64,000 bases of DNA from Paenibacillus_AK sp041641375 (GCA_041641375.1 JBEPYM010000004.1:16349-80348), one strand, 5' to 3'. Shown: positions 41,483 to 50,308, counted from the first letter of the stretch. Program-made: numbers and translations. Notes: generated by a model from the sequence alone, not told the origin.

Positions 41483-42673
41483 ATGAACGAGTCCATCAGA
41501 GTGCCCCAGGCAAATGAAGTTATGCCCTACTATCAGCCGATCGTGTCCCTCCAGACGAAACGAGTATTTGGCTATGAAGCGTTAGGCCGCGGGATCTCCA
41601 AGGGGAGCGTCTACAGCTTGGGGGCGTTCTTTAAAGATCCGGGAATACCCGATGAAGTCCATATCCAGGTAGATCGTCTTCTGCGAGAGAAGGCGATGAG
41701 CGGACTGAGCCGGATGGAAGAGGAAGGCTATTTGTTCTTGAATATTAAGCCGTCGTGGATTTATCGCACGTGGCGTTCAAGCAGAACGCTCCCAACGCTG
41801 GAGATTGCTAGACGTGTTGGCTTCGATCCAAGCCGTATTGTGATCGAGGTGACCGAGGAGGAATTTCTCGGACATCTGCAGGAGCTGACGGAGATTATTG
41901 AGCAATACCGAGCAATGGGCTGTACCATTGCCGTAGACGACGTAGGCAGCGGCTTCAGCAATTTCGATCGAATTGCTTCGCTTCAGCCTAAAATCCTCAA
42001 GGTCGATCTGAATATTTTAAAGAAAAGCGCCGTCCATCGCGGCTATCGGGCGCTGCTCAGGTCATTCTCCATTCTAGCTTCACAGATGGGCTCGTCGCTT
42101 CTGATCGAAGGAGTCGAAACGAAGGAGGATTTGCAAAATGCGCTGCGAGTCGGAGCGCGTTATGTCCAGGGGTATTTGCTTGCGAGGCCTGGGCCCGGGG
42201 CGGTACAGACGGAATCCTTCGAGCCGCTGCTGCGGGAGGAGATCGAGCGGTTCAGCTCCAAGCAATTTGAAAAGTTTTATGGTCTATTCGATGTTGAGCA
42301 CCGGTTAAATAAGCGATTCGTGGAACGAGTATCGCTGCCATCCGCCAGTGAGGCCAATGCGTGGATCGATTCGTTCCTGCCTGAGCTTCCGGACAATTGC
42401 TTGCGCGTCTATATATGCAGAGGGGACGGGGAGCAGGTGTCCTCGAATGTGACACTCGGCCCTGATGGGGAGTGGCGGCGGGACGATGCATACCAAGGAG
42501 CTAACTGGCTGTGGCGGCCATACTTTATTCCAAATGTGCTGATGATGAGCAGACAGGGCAAGGGGATTTTGTCCAACGAGTACGTTGACCTGGAGACCTC
42601 GCATTATATTCAAACCTACTCGTGTCCGATCGGGGAAAATTGTTACCTGTTTCTGGATTTAATTGTTCGATAG
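41483..42673 (+). CDS. EAL-domain c-di-GMP-binding protein, YkuI-like
   Basis: The 396-residue cytoplasmic protein has an EAL domain (about residues 10-250) and a C-terminal PDC-like YkuI_C domain (about 255-396). Metal- and substrate-binding residues appear in GYEALGRG, FLNIKPSW, VIEVTEEEF, AVDDVGSGFSNFD, ILKVD, IEGVET and VQGYLLARP. The usual DDFGTG loop 6 reads DDVGSG. B. subtilis YkuI binds c-di-GMP but showed no hydrolysis in vitro, so this may be a sensor rather than a phosphodiesterase. The ATG at 41483 was preferred over one at 41453. The pterin dehydratase follows after 11 bases. Confidence 0.9.
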   Translation: MNESIRVPQANEVMPYYQPIVSLQTKRVFGYEALGRGISKGSVYSLGAFFKDPGIPDEVHIQVDRLLREKAMSGLSRMEEEGYLFLNIKPSWIYRTWRSSRTLPTLEIARRVGFDPSRIVIEVTEEEFLGHLQELTEIIEQYRAMGCTIAVDDVGSGFSNFDRIASLQPKILKVDLNILKKSAVHRGYRALLRSFSILASQMGSSLLIEGVETKEDLQNALRVGARYVQGYLLARPGPGAVQTESFEPLLREEIERFSSKQFEKFYGLFDVEHRLNKRFVERVSLPSASEANAWIDSFLPELPDNCLRVYICRGDGEQVSSNVTLGPDGEWRRDDAYQGANWLWRPYFIPNVLMMSRQGKGILSNEYVDLETSHYIQTYSCPIGENCYLFLDLIVR

Positions 42674-42684
42674 GAGGCGGATTT

Positions 42685-42993
42685 ATGGAGCGGTTGAAGG
42701 AGGAACAGCTTGCGGCGGAGCTCACCCGCCGAGACGGCTGGACGATACCAGACGGAAAGTGGATGGAAAAAAGATATCGATTCACGTCATTCATGCTCGC
42801 GATCTCGTTCGTCTCGAAGGTGGCGGATGCAGCGGAGGCGCTTCAGCACCATCCTATGATTGCAATCGATTTCCGGGTTGTTACGCTTAGACTTACAACA
42901 TGGAGTGCAGGCGGCTTAACTGCGTTGGACTTCGAGTCGGCCGACAAATTCGACATGCTTGCTTTAGAAATCAACAGGCAGGAAGGCGATTAA
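42685..42993 (+). CDS. 4a-hydroxytetrahydrobiopterin dehydratase (pterin carbinolamine dehydratase)
   Basis: The 102-residue protein matches the PCD/DCoH family: an N-terminal helix, WTIPDGKWMEKRYRFTSFMLAISFVSKVADAAEALQHHPMIAIDFRVVTLRLTTWSAGGLTALD, with the catalytic HHP motif, the strand V-x-L-x-L-x-T and the AGGLT turn. It dehydrates the pterin cofactor after aromatic hydroxylation or serves in molybdopterin or folate-related metabolism. It follows the EAL gene by 11 bases with AGGAGGCGG upstream and is probably co-transcribed. Its stop codon overlaps the end of the convergent gene. Confidence 0.9.
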   Translation: MERLKEEQLAAELTRRDGWTIPDGKWMEKRYRFTSFMLAISFVSKVADAAEALQHHPMIAIDFRVVTLRLTTWSAGGLTALDFESADKFDMLALEINRQEGD

Positions 42994-45179
42994 GCCCCCT
43001 GCCTGCCAGCTTTGAAATATTTCCGAACTTCATCGGGCAGGATTGGCTTACTGAAATAATAGCCCTGCACGGTGCCTACCCCCATGCTTTTGATAAAGAG
43101 CAGCTGATCCTCGTTCTCTACGCCTTCGGCGACTACTCTCATCCGAAAGCTTCGAGCCAGCATGACAATCGCTTCCGTCAATGCCATGCTTTTGGTGGAG
43201 TTCGGAATTTCGCGCACGAAAGAAGCGTCGATCTTGAGCTTGTCGATCGGAAAGTGCTGAAGGTAGCTCAGCGAAGAGAAGCCGGTGCCGAAGTCGTCGA
43301 TCGACAGCGACAAACCAAGCTTCTTCAGTTCGTGGAGAAGCTCGGTGGAGGCCTCCAGGTTGGCCATGACTCCGCTCTCGGTCAGCTCAAGCTCCAGCAA
43401 GGCTGGATCAAGACCTGTTTCCTGCAGGATGCTGTGCACCCGGTCGCAAAATCCGGCTTGCTGCATTTGGCGGTACGATATATTAACGCTGATCGGAACG
43501 GGCTCGAATCCCGCTTGCTGCCATTGTCTCATCTGCATGCATGCTTGCCGCAGTACCCATTCACCGATTGGTCGAATGAGCCCGTTCTCCTCTGCAATCG
43601 GGATAAATTGATTGGGAGAAACCCGGCCTAACTCGGGAGAGTTCCATCGGAGCAGCGCCTCCATCCCCGACATAACGCCTGCATGTACATTGAACTTGGG
43701 CTGATATTCGATGTATAGCTCCTGCCGCTCAAGCGCCTTGCGCAAATATTTCTCCAGCAGCATCCGCTCCATCATTTGCACGCGCAGCGTAGGGGAGAAC
43801 AGCCTGGCCTGATTCCGGCCCGAATCCTTTGATTGCTGAAGCGCAATGTCGGCGCTCTTCATCAAGGTATCGGCGTCTATGCCGTCGTGCGGATATAAGC
43901 TTACCCCTGCGGAGGCGCCAACTGCGACCTCGTGAGAGCCGATCCGATAGGTTCCCGTGATAAGCTCGATCATGCTGTTCGCACGCTTCAGAGCATCTTG
44001 AGAGCCATTCGTATGGGTAAATAAAACGACAAATTCATCGCCTCCCAATCTGGCGGCGAAGTCTCCTGCTTTCATAGACCGTAGCATTGCTTTGCCGATC
44101 TTGCGTAGAACGGCATCGCCGACTGGATAGCCGAGCATATCGTTGATCAGCTTGAACCGATCTAGATCAAACACGGCTACGGCAGCACATGGATCAGTTG
44201 CTTCGTCCAGCTGTTCCAGGTGGCGGATCAATTGCTCCCGGAACTTAAGTCGATTGGGCAAGCTGGTGATGGAATCATGGGTGCTTAGATACAGCATGCG
44301 TTCCTGGGCCAGCTTACGCTCTGTAATATCCACAACTGTGCCAAACAGGATAATCGTGTCCCCATTCTCATCCACGACGGGCCTGCAGCTTGCATGAATA
44401 TGCTTGCGTTCGCCGGAAGGCATCACAATCTGGAGCTCGCAATTCCGAGTCAAGCCACGGGCCGCTTGTCGAATCAGACGATAAATATGTAAATGCTCGC
44501 ATTCCGGAACAGCCTTCAGGAAATCCCGGAAGGTGATAGGAGGCTTGTCATGGGAAAAGCCGAAGATGCCAGCCGTTTCCTCGGACCATGTGAACGTTCT
44601 CGACGATAAGTGGAATTCCCAGCTTCCAATATGTCCGAGCATGCGAGTGGCGCTAAGGCGCGATTCATGCAGGGCGGCCATGTCAAGTGCGCTCTTGCGC
44701 GCGCTGGAGTCTCGCGAGGACGTCAAATACGCAAAGATTGCGCCGTCTTCGCGGAATAAAGCAGAGACCTTCGTCTCTAGCCAAATATATTCGCCGTTCT
44801 TCATACGAAAGCGGTATTGGAGTATGACAGACTCGGTATGGACAAGTTCGGTGCGAATTTTCTCCAGGATGGCAGTTATATCTTCGGGATGAATGAGAGA
44901 GTACGGAGTTGTACCAAGAAGGTCCTCTCTACCGTAGCCCAGCAGCTCCATAACGGAAGGAGACATATATGTAAGGATACCTTCAGTATTGTGCAGGCAG
45001 ATGAGATCAGACGAATATTCGGCAACAAGCCTGTACAGGCGTTCACGACGGCGCAATTCCTCTATTCCGGCCGTAGTGGAAGGGAACTCGTCATGCAGCT
45101 GTTCCAGAAGTCGAAGGCATTCCTCATTGGGAGAACATCTGGAGAGACTCCATAAGTGAGAAGGAATTGCTTCGGACAT
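42990..45179 (-). CDS. PAS-PAS-GGDEF-EAL bifunctional c-di-GMP signalling protein
   Basis: The 729-residue soluble protein has two PAS domains (about residues 45-165 and 180-295), a GGDEF domain (about 300-460, RLGGDEF with FDLDRFKLINDMLGYPVGD) and an EAL domain (about 470-725). All EAL catalytic elements are present: MEALLRW, NISYRQM, ELELTESGV, IDDFGTGFSSL, KLKIDASFV, VAEGVE and QGYYFSKP. The GGDEF motif is intact, but the inhibitory RxxD is replaced (KAGD). It may synthesise and degrade c-di-GMP under PAS control, with hydrolysis probable. No membrane segment is seen. The stop overlaps the convergent dehydratase gene by four bases. Confidence 0.93.
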   Translation of the reverse strand: MSEAIPSHLWSLSRCSPNEECLRLLEQLHDEFPSTTAGIEELRRRERLYRLVAEYSSDLICLHNTEGILTYMSPSVMELLGYGREDLLGTTPYSLIHPEDITAILEKIRTELVHTESVILQYRFRMKNGEYIWLETKVSALFREDGAIFAYLTSSRDSSARKSALDMAALHESRLSATRMLGHIGSWEFHLSSRTFTWSEETAGIFGFSHDKPPITFRDFLKAVPECEHLHIYRLIRQAARGLTRNCELQIVMPSGERKHIHASCRPVVDENGDTIILFGTVVDITERKLAQERMLYLSTHDSITSLPNRLKFREQLIRHLEQLDEATDPCAAVAVFDLDRFKLINDMLGYPVGDAVLRKIGKAMLRSMKAGDFAARLGGDEFVVLFTHTNGSQDALKRANSMIELITGTYRIGSHEVAVGASAGVSLYPHDGIDADTLMKSADIALQQSKDSGRNQARLFSPTLRVQMMERMLLEKYLRKALERQELYIEYQPKFNVHAGVMSGMEALLRWNSPELGRVSPNQFIPIAEENGLIRPIGEWVLRQACMQMRQWQQAGFEPVPISVNISYRQMQQAGFCDRVHSILQETGLDPALLELELTESGVMANLEASTELLHELKKLGLSLSIDDFGTGFSSLSYLQHFPIDKLKIDASFVREIPNSTKSMALTEAIVMLARSFRMRVVAEGVENEDQLLFIKSMGVGTVQGYYFSKPILPDEVRKYFKAGRQGA

Positions 45180-45306
45180 ATTGAGCCTCCAGTGAATGTC
45201 AATTGGCGCAACATTCGGCGAATGTGACTACTCTTATTGTAGCATGGCACAGGACAGCGAACAACGATTTTTTGGAAGCGTTTACCGTAGTCTTGACATT
45301 TGAATG

Positions 45307-45825
45307 TCACGTCAGTAGATCAAGGAAAATCATGCAGCAGCATTCGGTGGCTCCGGCGCTCGTATCCTTCGAATACGTATCTGCAATTTCAAATCCGGCT
45401 TTGCGGTATGCCTTGATTGCGCGCGTGTTCCAGGCATGGACCTCCAGATCGACCTCATCATGCGGACGTCTTGACTTGGCCAAAAGAGCCGCTTCCCGGG
45501 CAAGGATGGAGCCGAATCCCTTGCCGCATAAGTCGGGCCGAAGCCCCATGCCAAGCCGAGTGACGCCGGTCAGGGGGAACAGCTGAACGTAAGCCGCCAG
45601 CTCCCCATCATCCAGGAAGGCGCTGACGTACTGCCGCGCCCGTATGTCCGCATCTCCAAATTCGATATTCGTCCGCTTCATCGTTTCCCAAGGCTGAAAG
45701 TGAAAGAGATCATAGGGTGGCTCGTAGCGCCATTCGCAGATGCTCTGCGCATGCTGCTCAGACATTCCGGTGAATCGGAATATAAAATCGGATGATACAG
45801 ATGGAAGACGGTGGCGAATTCTCAT
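45307..45825 (-). CDS. GNAT family acetyltransferase
   Basis: The 172-residue protein is a GNAT domain: a WRYEPPYDLFHFQPWE N-terminal segment, LAAYVQLFPL, the acetyl-CoA motif MGLRPDLCGKGFGSILAREAA and the motif B segment VHAWNTRAIKAYRKAGFEI. The ATG at 45825 has AGGAG 11 bases upstream; a GTG at 45834 lies only two bases from that site. The EWRYEPPYDLF start recalls RimJ/RimL-like or YjaB-like members acting on amines or peptides. The substrate is unknown. It is divergent from the sulfurtransferase gene. Confidence 0.85.
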   Translation of the reverse strand: MRIRHRLPSVSSDFIFRFTGMSEQHAQSICEWRYEPPYDLFHFQPWETMKRTNIEFGDADIRARQYVSAFLDDGELAAYVQLFPLTGVTRLGMGLRPDLCGKGFGSILAREAALLAKSRRPHDEVDLEVHAWNTRAIKAYRKAGFEIADTYSKDTSAGATECCCMIFLDLLT

Positions 45826-45908
45826 TAGTCTCACGACTCCTAAAAAAGGTTTCCGAACACATCTGTCGAATTGTACGGGAAAGAGTTAATGAAGGGATGT
45901 GACATTCC

Positions 45909-46751
45909 TTGCGGGTGATTGTCAATCACAAGTGGCTGTTCGAAAGGCTGGGACAGCCGGAGCTTGTCATCGTCGATTGTCGGTTCACGCTCGGACCGGG
46001 TGCATCGGAGAACGGCCACGAGGCTTATCGAAACGACCATGTGCCTGGTGCCTATTATTTGCATCTGGAACGGGACATGTCAGGAACGAAGTCGGAGCAC
46101 GGGGGCCGACATCCGCTGCCTGAACTTACTACGCTGGCTGACAAGCTGTCCGAAATCGGCATTGTACCGGGTGTATGTGTAGTCGCTTATGACGATCAGG
46201 GCGGCGCCATGGCCTCCCGATTATGGTGGCTCCTTAAGTATATCGGATTTGACGGAACTGTACACGTATTGGATGAGGGATACACGAAGTGGAAGCAAGC
46301 AGGTTACCCGATCACCTCCGAAGTGCTTCCGAAACAGGCAGAAGGCAGGCTGCCCGTGAAGGTGCGTCCGGAGCTGCTGCTCGGTATGGAGGAGGTGCGT
46401 GCGCGTCTGGGCAAGTCGGACGTGCTGCTGCTCGATTCCCGCGAGGAGCCCCGTTACCGGGGGCAAGCTGAGCACATTGACCCCGTTGCCGGACATATTC
46501 CGGGCGCGCACAATCTGTTCTGGAAATCCAATCTCGATGCCGAGGGCAAGTGGAAGCCGTTGAAGGAGCAGCAGGCCCGCTTCGAGCGGCTGCAGCGCGC
46601 CTCCGAGATTGTCGTCTATTGCGGCTCAGGCATTACCGCCTGCCCGAATGTGCTCGCGCTGGAAGAGGCCGGCTTTACGAACGTGAAGCTGTATGCCGGA
46701 AGCTGGAGCGACTGGATCTCGTATGAGGGGAACCCGGTGGAGAAGGGGTAA
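45909..46751 (+). CDS. Thiosulfate / 3-mercaptopyruvate sulfurtransferase (tandem rhodanese)
   Basis: The 280-residue protein consists of two rhodanese domains. The N-terminal one is inactive (YDDQGGAMASRLWW in place of the active loop), and the C-terminal one has the active-site loop VVYCGSGITACPN with the persulfide Cys. CRF/DSREEPRYRG and HIPGAHNL are family signatures. It moves sulfane sulfur to cyanide or thiols. The start is TTG at 45909 with AAGGGATG upstream; a GTG at 45915 is an alternative. A terminator follows at 46771. Confidence 0.92.
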   Translation: MRVIVNHKWLFERLGQPELVIVDCRFTLGPGASENGHEAYRNDHVPGAYYLHLERDMSGTKSEHGGRHPLPELTTLADKLSEIGIVPGVCVVAYDDQGGAMASRLWWLLKYIGFDGTVHVLDEGYTKWKQAGYPITSEVLPKQAEGRLPVKVRPELLLGMEEVRARLGKSDVLLLDSREEPRYRGQAEHIDPVAGHIPGAHNLFWKSNLDAEGKWKPLKEQQARFERLQRASEIVVYCGSGITACPNVLALEEAGFTNVKLYAGSWSDWISYEGNPVEKG

Positions 46752-46770
46752 ATAACATAAAATATGTACA

Positions 46771-46798
46771 TGGGCTAGGGCGATCCCTGGCTCGTTTT
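46771..46798 (+). terminator. Rho-independent terminator after the sulfurtransferase gene
   Basis: GGGCTAGGG (46771-46779) pairs with CCCTGGCTC (46784-46792) over nine pairs including two G-T pairs, followed by GTTTTCT. Confidence 0.75.
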
Positions 46799-46923
46799 CT
46801 ATTCTGCGAGACACAAGGAAGATAGGATCTACTCAACCTTGCACATGAACCCACAACATGACTCCCAAACGCACATATGCTGTAAAGCGATTAGGCAGCT
46901 TTAGCAGGAGGTGTCAGCGAAAC

Positions 46924-48441
46924 GTGGCACGGAGCAAATCAAATGGGATGGTGCGCAGGAAACCGCGAAAGCGTTCTTTACGCGTCCGGAAGCTGCGAAG
47001 CAGTAAATTAGGGGCGAAGCAGACCCGCTTACAGAGCCGCACACGAAGGTCACAGGCAAGTACAAAAAAGACGAAAAGAAGCGGAGGTTCCTTTAGTCTG
47101 TCGGCATCTCACGGGACAGGAATGGTGCCGATCCCGTCTGGTGTACAGGTGCCGAAGCTTGAGCTGCCCGATGTTATGCCCTATACCCCTCAGCTCCATC
47201 CGCGTCAAGGCTCCGGAGAACGGCTGAGCATTCTGTATTTGGTGCATAGCTTTTATCCTGAATCCTATGCGGGAACCGAAAAGTTTGTTCACAACGTAGC
47301 AATGGCGATGCATAACAAGGGGCATCGGGTAAAGGTTGTCGCGTACAGTCACACGATACCGGATGATCATCCCAAGGGAATGGGCAGTATCGTCTTCGAT
47401 GACTATATTCATGAGGGAATTCCTGTTATCGCATATAAAAGCCGGGTAATTGATCCTGCGCTGCGATTTTATTCCGGGGACGCCGATTGTCGTGCTTTCG
47501 CCGAATCCATATTGCAGCAGGAGCGGCCGTCGATTTTGCATATCGGACACCCGATGCGGGCACTCGAATTCACTGAGGCTGCGCAGCGTTTGGGAATTCC
47601 ATATATCATCACCCTGACCGACTATTGGTTTCTTTGTCCGAAATCCATCATGCTACAAAAGAACGGCGATTTATGCTCGGGACCTCAAGGCGGTGCTGCG
47701 TGTAGACTCCATTGCAGCATCGATAATGTGGATAGCCGTTTAGCCAATCATGCTGCGATCCTGCAGTCGGCGAGCCGGATTCTATCGCCGTCGTCGTTTC
47801 TTGCCGCTATGACCAAGTCCAACTTGCCGGCTTACCAGGTGGAAGTGCTGCCACACGGAATCAGACAAGAAAGCGTTGCACCCAATCGGAAAAAATACCG
47901 CAAACGATCGTCTATCACACTCCTATACGGCGGAGCGATCGGCGGGCATAAAGGGGTGCATGTGTTGATCAACGCAATGAAACGCGTTCCGTCCCCAAGA
48001 CTGAAGCTGCTGATTTATGGATCAGGCTCTCCGGCGTATATGGAGGAAATGCAGCACAGTGCGTCGCGTGATTCGCGCATACTATTTCGAGGTACCTACA
48101 CGGACTCCGACCTTGTTAGGATTTATCAAGAGGCTGATGTCGCCGTGGTCCCCTCGGTGTGGTATGAAAATTACCCACTTGCCCTGCATGAAGCGCTTGC
48201 TTCCCGCGTTCCGGTGCTAGTGTCACATGCCGGAGGTATGTCTGAAAAAGTAGCCGACGGCGTGAACGGATTCACGTTCGGCGTCAATAATGACCGCCAA
48301 TTGGCTGTCCGACTGCGGCTCTTGCTGAAATACCCCAAGCTTTTGAATGTGATGAAGAGGAATATATGTCGTATGACGCTGCCGACTGTTGAACAGGAGG
48401 CGTTTGCTTACGAGACGATCTATTTTACCCATGCGAGGTAG
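46924..48441 (+). CDS. Family 4-like glycosyltransferase with highly basic N-terminal tail
   Basis: The product has 505 residues from the GTG at 46924, ten bases after AGGAGGTG; the frame is open further upstream without a site. Residues 1-60 are extraordinarily rich in Arg, Lys and Ser (RRKPRKRSLRVRKLRSSK), like a protamine or nucleic-acid-binding tail. From about residue 100 a GT4 fold follows: LYLVHSFYPESYAGTEKFVHNVA (donor-domain loop), DYWFLCPKS, LYGGAIGGHKGVHVLINAM and the C-terminal EX7E-type motif WYENYPLALHEALASRVPVLVSHAGG that binds the nucleotide-sugar. It would transfer a sugar, possibly to a spore or surface polymer. It precedes two small membrane protein genes. Confidence 0.85.
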   Translation: MARSKSNGMVRRKPRKRSLRVRKLRSSKLGAKQTRLQSRTRRSQASTKKTKRSGGSFSLSASHGTGMVPIPSGVQVPKLELPDVMPYTPQLHPRQGSGERLSILYLVHSFYPESYAGTEKFVHNVAMAMHNKGHRVKVVAYSHTIPDDHPKGMGSIVFDDYIHEGIPVIAYKSRVIDPALRFYSGDADCRAFAESILQQERPSILHIGHPMRALEFTEAAQRLGIPYIITLTDYWFLCPKSIMLQKNGDLCSGPQGGAACRLHCSIDNVDSRLANHAAILQSASRILSPSSFLAAMTKSNLPAYQVEVLPHGIRQESVAPNRKKYRKRSSITLLYGGAIGGHKGVHVLINAMKRVPSPRLKLLIYGSGSPAYMEEMQHSASRDSRILFRGTYTDSDLVRIYQEADVAVVPSVWYENYPLALHEALASRVPVLVSHAGGMSEKVADGVNGFTFGVNNDRQLAVRLRLLLKYPKLLNVMKRNICRMTLPTVEQEAFAYETIYFTHAR

Positions 48442-48540
48442 TGGAATCTGTACATCCTCATCGTCACGATCGATGAACTAGCATAATTGGAGGGAAAAAG
48501 GAAATCATAGGAACACAACCAACAATATGGAGTGTTCGCG

Positions 48541-49020
48541 ATGGTTTCAATCATTGTTGTAGGTATAAGCTTGGTGGCGTTGGGGTCGGTATATGCGATG
48601 AAACGGTTCGCGTCGGCTCTGGAGCTGTGGTCCATTTATTTCGTTTATTTGGTCGGATTGCAGCCTATTTACGTCGTCATTACGATGAATCTAAAATGGA
48701 TAACTATGGTGAATGCGCCGGAAGTGGCGATCGTGACGAAGACAATCGGACTTGTACTCAATCCGATCGTCTACTTGTGGATGGTCATCGTTCTTGTGTT
48801 TACGACCCTACGCCTGACAATGAAGCTGCTCGTCTTTTTACTTGCGCACGCCATTTTTTCCAGTATCGATTTCCTGCTTGTCCATATTGGGTATCTGGAA
48901 TTTGTAAATTGGGGGTTATGGCAGTCCGTTCTGCGGCACCTTGTCTTGAGCTTTACCGGAATTTTGTTTGCCAGGTGGTTTCATAACCGATTGCACAAGG
49001 AAAGGTCGGCGCCTCTATGA
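48541..49020 (+). CDS. Small polytopic membrane protein of unknown function
   Basis: The 159-residue protein has about five hydrophobic segments (residues 2-20, 27-45, 65-85, 90-110, 130-148) with positive caps on the cytoplasmic loops. The start is ATG at 48541 with GGAG eight bases upstream. It overlaps the next membrane protein gene by four bases (ATGA), so the two are probably translated together and may be partners. I do not recognise a defined family; it has the size and helix spacing of CBO0543-type proteins found in endospore formers. Confidence 0.65.
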   Translation: MVSIIVVGISLVALGSVYAMKRFASALELWSIYFVYLVGLQPIYVVITMNLKWITMVNAPEVAIVTKTIGLVLNPIVYLWMVIVLVFTTLRLTMKLLVFLLAHAIFSSIDFLLVHIGYLEFVNWGLWQSVLRHLVLSFTGILFARWFHNRLHKERSAPL

Positions 49021-49553
49021 ACGATCTGCTGCTGTTATATTTGCCTAAGAAATTTGACGGGAACGAATGGTTTATCTTGATTTCGTCTGTTGTCATCTGG
49101 ACGGTTATTTTCATACTGCCGCGCAGACTATCGACGGCCTGTATCGTTGTGATCTGGCTGTTAAATGTGAGTTTAGCGCATTCCGCCGATTTTATTATTG
49201 GAAAACAGCCGTTCGAGCTGTACGCCTACAACGACAGGAAGGAGATGGAATGGTTTGATCTGTGGCTGCATCTGCTCTCCTATCCTCCGGCTACTTATCT
49301 TTTTGTTTATGGATACGACAAGTGGAGAACGTGGCTGGATCGAAAGCTGTGGCGATTGGCTGCAATTATCGGAGTGGCCGCGCTGGCAACCACAGGCTTA
49401 GAAGCAATGGCAACCTACTACGGCGTATTTACTTACTATCATTGGAACTTGTATGCGTCGTTCGCGGTATATGTGTTCGTCTATTGGATCAACCTGCTGT
49501 TCTATCGGTTACTGCGCCGCGAGCTGAAGCGAGACACGCTGCTGGTCAAATGA
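49017..49553 (+). CDS. Small polytopic membrane protein, CBO0543-like
   Basis: The 178-residue protein has about five helices. Its HSADFIIG, DLWLHLLSYPPATYLFVYGYDKW and YHWNLYASFAVYV segments are like those of CBO0543-type membrane proteins. It overlaps the preceding gene by four bases and converges with the VapC gene, overlapping it by eight bases. The role is unknown. Together with the upstream glycosyltransferase it may form a small envelope or spore-coat unit, but that is inference from adjacency only. Confidence 0.6.
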   Translation: MNDLLLLYLPKKFDGNEWFILISSVVIWTVIFILPRRLSTACIVVIWLLNVSLAHSADFIIGKQPFELYAYNDRKEMEWFDLWLHLLSYPPATYLFVYGYDKWRTWLDRKLWRLAAIIGVAALATTGLEAMATYYGVFTYYHWNLYASFAVYVFVYWINLLFYRLLRRELKRDTLLVK

Positions 49554-49968
49554 CGAAAGCAGGAGAAATATGCTTTGCATTCAACTTGTCAAAATCTTTC
49601 TTGTTACAGGTAATTATGGGGTTTGCGCCGGATTGTTTGCTTTTGCGAGACAGATAAGCGTCGATGAAATCAACATTCAAGTTCGCAAAATCCTCCAACG
49701 CAAGCATAACAACCTCGGATTCTTCAGCCTCAATACCATTAATGGCAAGGAAGGAAAGAAGCACGTGGGCAATATCCCTGGGGGAATGGGCGTACATGGA
49801 TGACTTTAATACCCAGCAGCATTCCGCCAAAACCATCGAAGCAACCTTTAACCGAATTTCTCCCGTATGTGCTTGATGAATGAGTTGTCGACATTCCTCG
49901 GACATTACGGGGTGGTCTGCTGTTACAAATCGGATGATAATATTTGTATCTAACCAGTATTCAGACAT
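49546..49968 (-). CDS. PIN-domain ribonuclease toxin (VapC-like)
   Basis: The 140-residue protein is a PIN domain with the acidic metal-binding residues: Asp7 in YWLDTNIII, Glu in MVLAECCWVL, and Asp residues in NVDFIDAYLS and TCNKKDFDKL. The fold and order match VapC toxins, which cut tRNA or rRNA until bound by their antitoxin. The ATG at 49968 overlaps the upstream AbrB-type antitoxin gene by eight bases, the classical antitoxin-then-toxin order. Confidence 0.9.
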   Translation of the reverse strand: MSEYWLDTNIIIRFVTADHPVMSEECRQLIHQAHTGEIRLKVASMVLAECCWVLKSSMYAHSPRDIAHVLLSFLAINGIEAEESEVVMLALEDFANLNVDFIDAYLSRKSKQSGANPIITCNKKDFDKLNAKHISPAFVI

Positions 49969-50239
49969 CTTGTTGCTTTCCTTCCTGATTGACTCTCCTC
50001 GCTGCTGTCTCGGCAATCTCTTCTCGGACCTTGTACGGATCTATGTTCCCTCTGGCAGGCAATGCACCAAAAAGCTCGTCAACACCCATGGATTTTACGA
50101 CTTTGATTCGAACCTCGTACTCACCCACTGTTTCAAATATCAATTGATCCCCATCCTGAATGTTAAGCTGGTTTCGAATATGGACGGGTATTGTTACTTG
50201 GCCTTTGCTCGTTACTTTGGAGAGAGACGACACAGGCAT
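49961..50239 (-). CDS. AbrB/MazE-type antitoxin
   Basis: The 92-residue protein has an N-terminal swapped-hairpin DNA-binding domain of the SpoVT/AbrB type, SKVTSKGQVTIPVHIRNQLNIQDGDQLIFE, followed by an acidic and helical tail (DPYKVREEIAETAARRVNQEG) that would wrap the toxin. It pairs with the PIN toxin encoded directly downstream, and by family it should repress its own promoter. TAAGGAG lies three bases before the ATG at 50239; a GTG at 50233 has better spacing and is the alternative start. Confidence 0.88.
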   Translation of the reverse strand: MPVSSLSKVTSKGQVTIPVHIRNQLNIQDGDQLIFETVGEYEVRIKVVKSMGVDELFGALPARGNIDPYKVREEIAETAARRVNQEGKQQDV

Positions 50240-50308
50240 CAACTCCTTACATCGTAGTGTTCACCTTACATTATACTACAAGTAAGGAAAGCTTGTGAAT
50301 AACCTTGC

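Noticed and set aside
40622..41486. Long plus-strand frames (217 and 177 codons) opposite motA
   Set aside because: They are antisense shadows of a well-supported motA gene with a SigD promoter.
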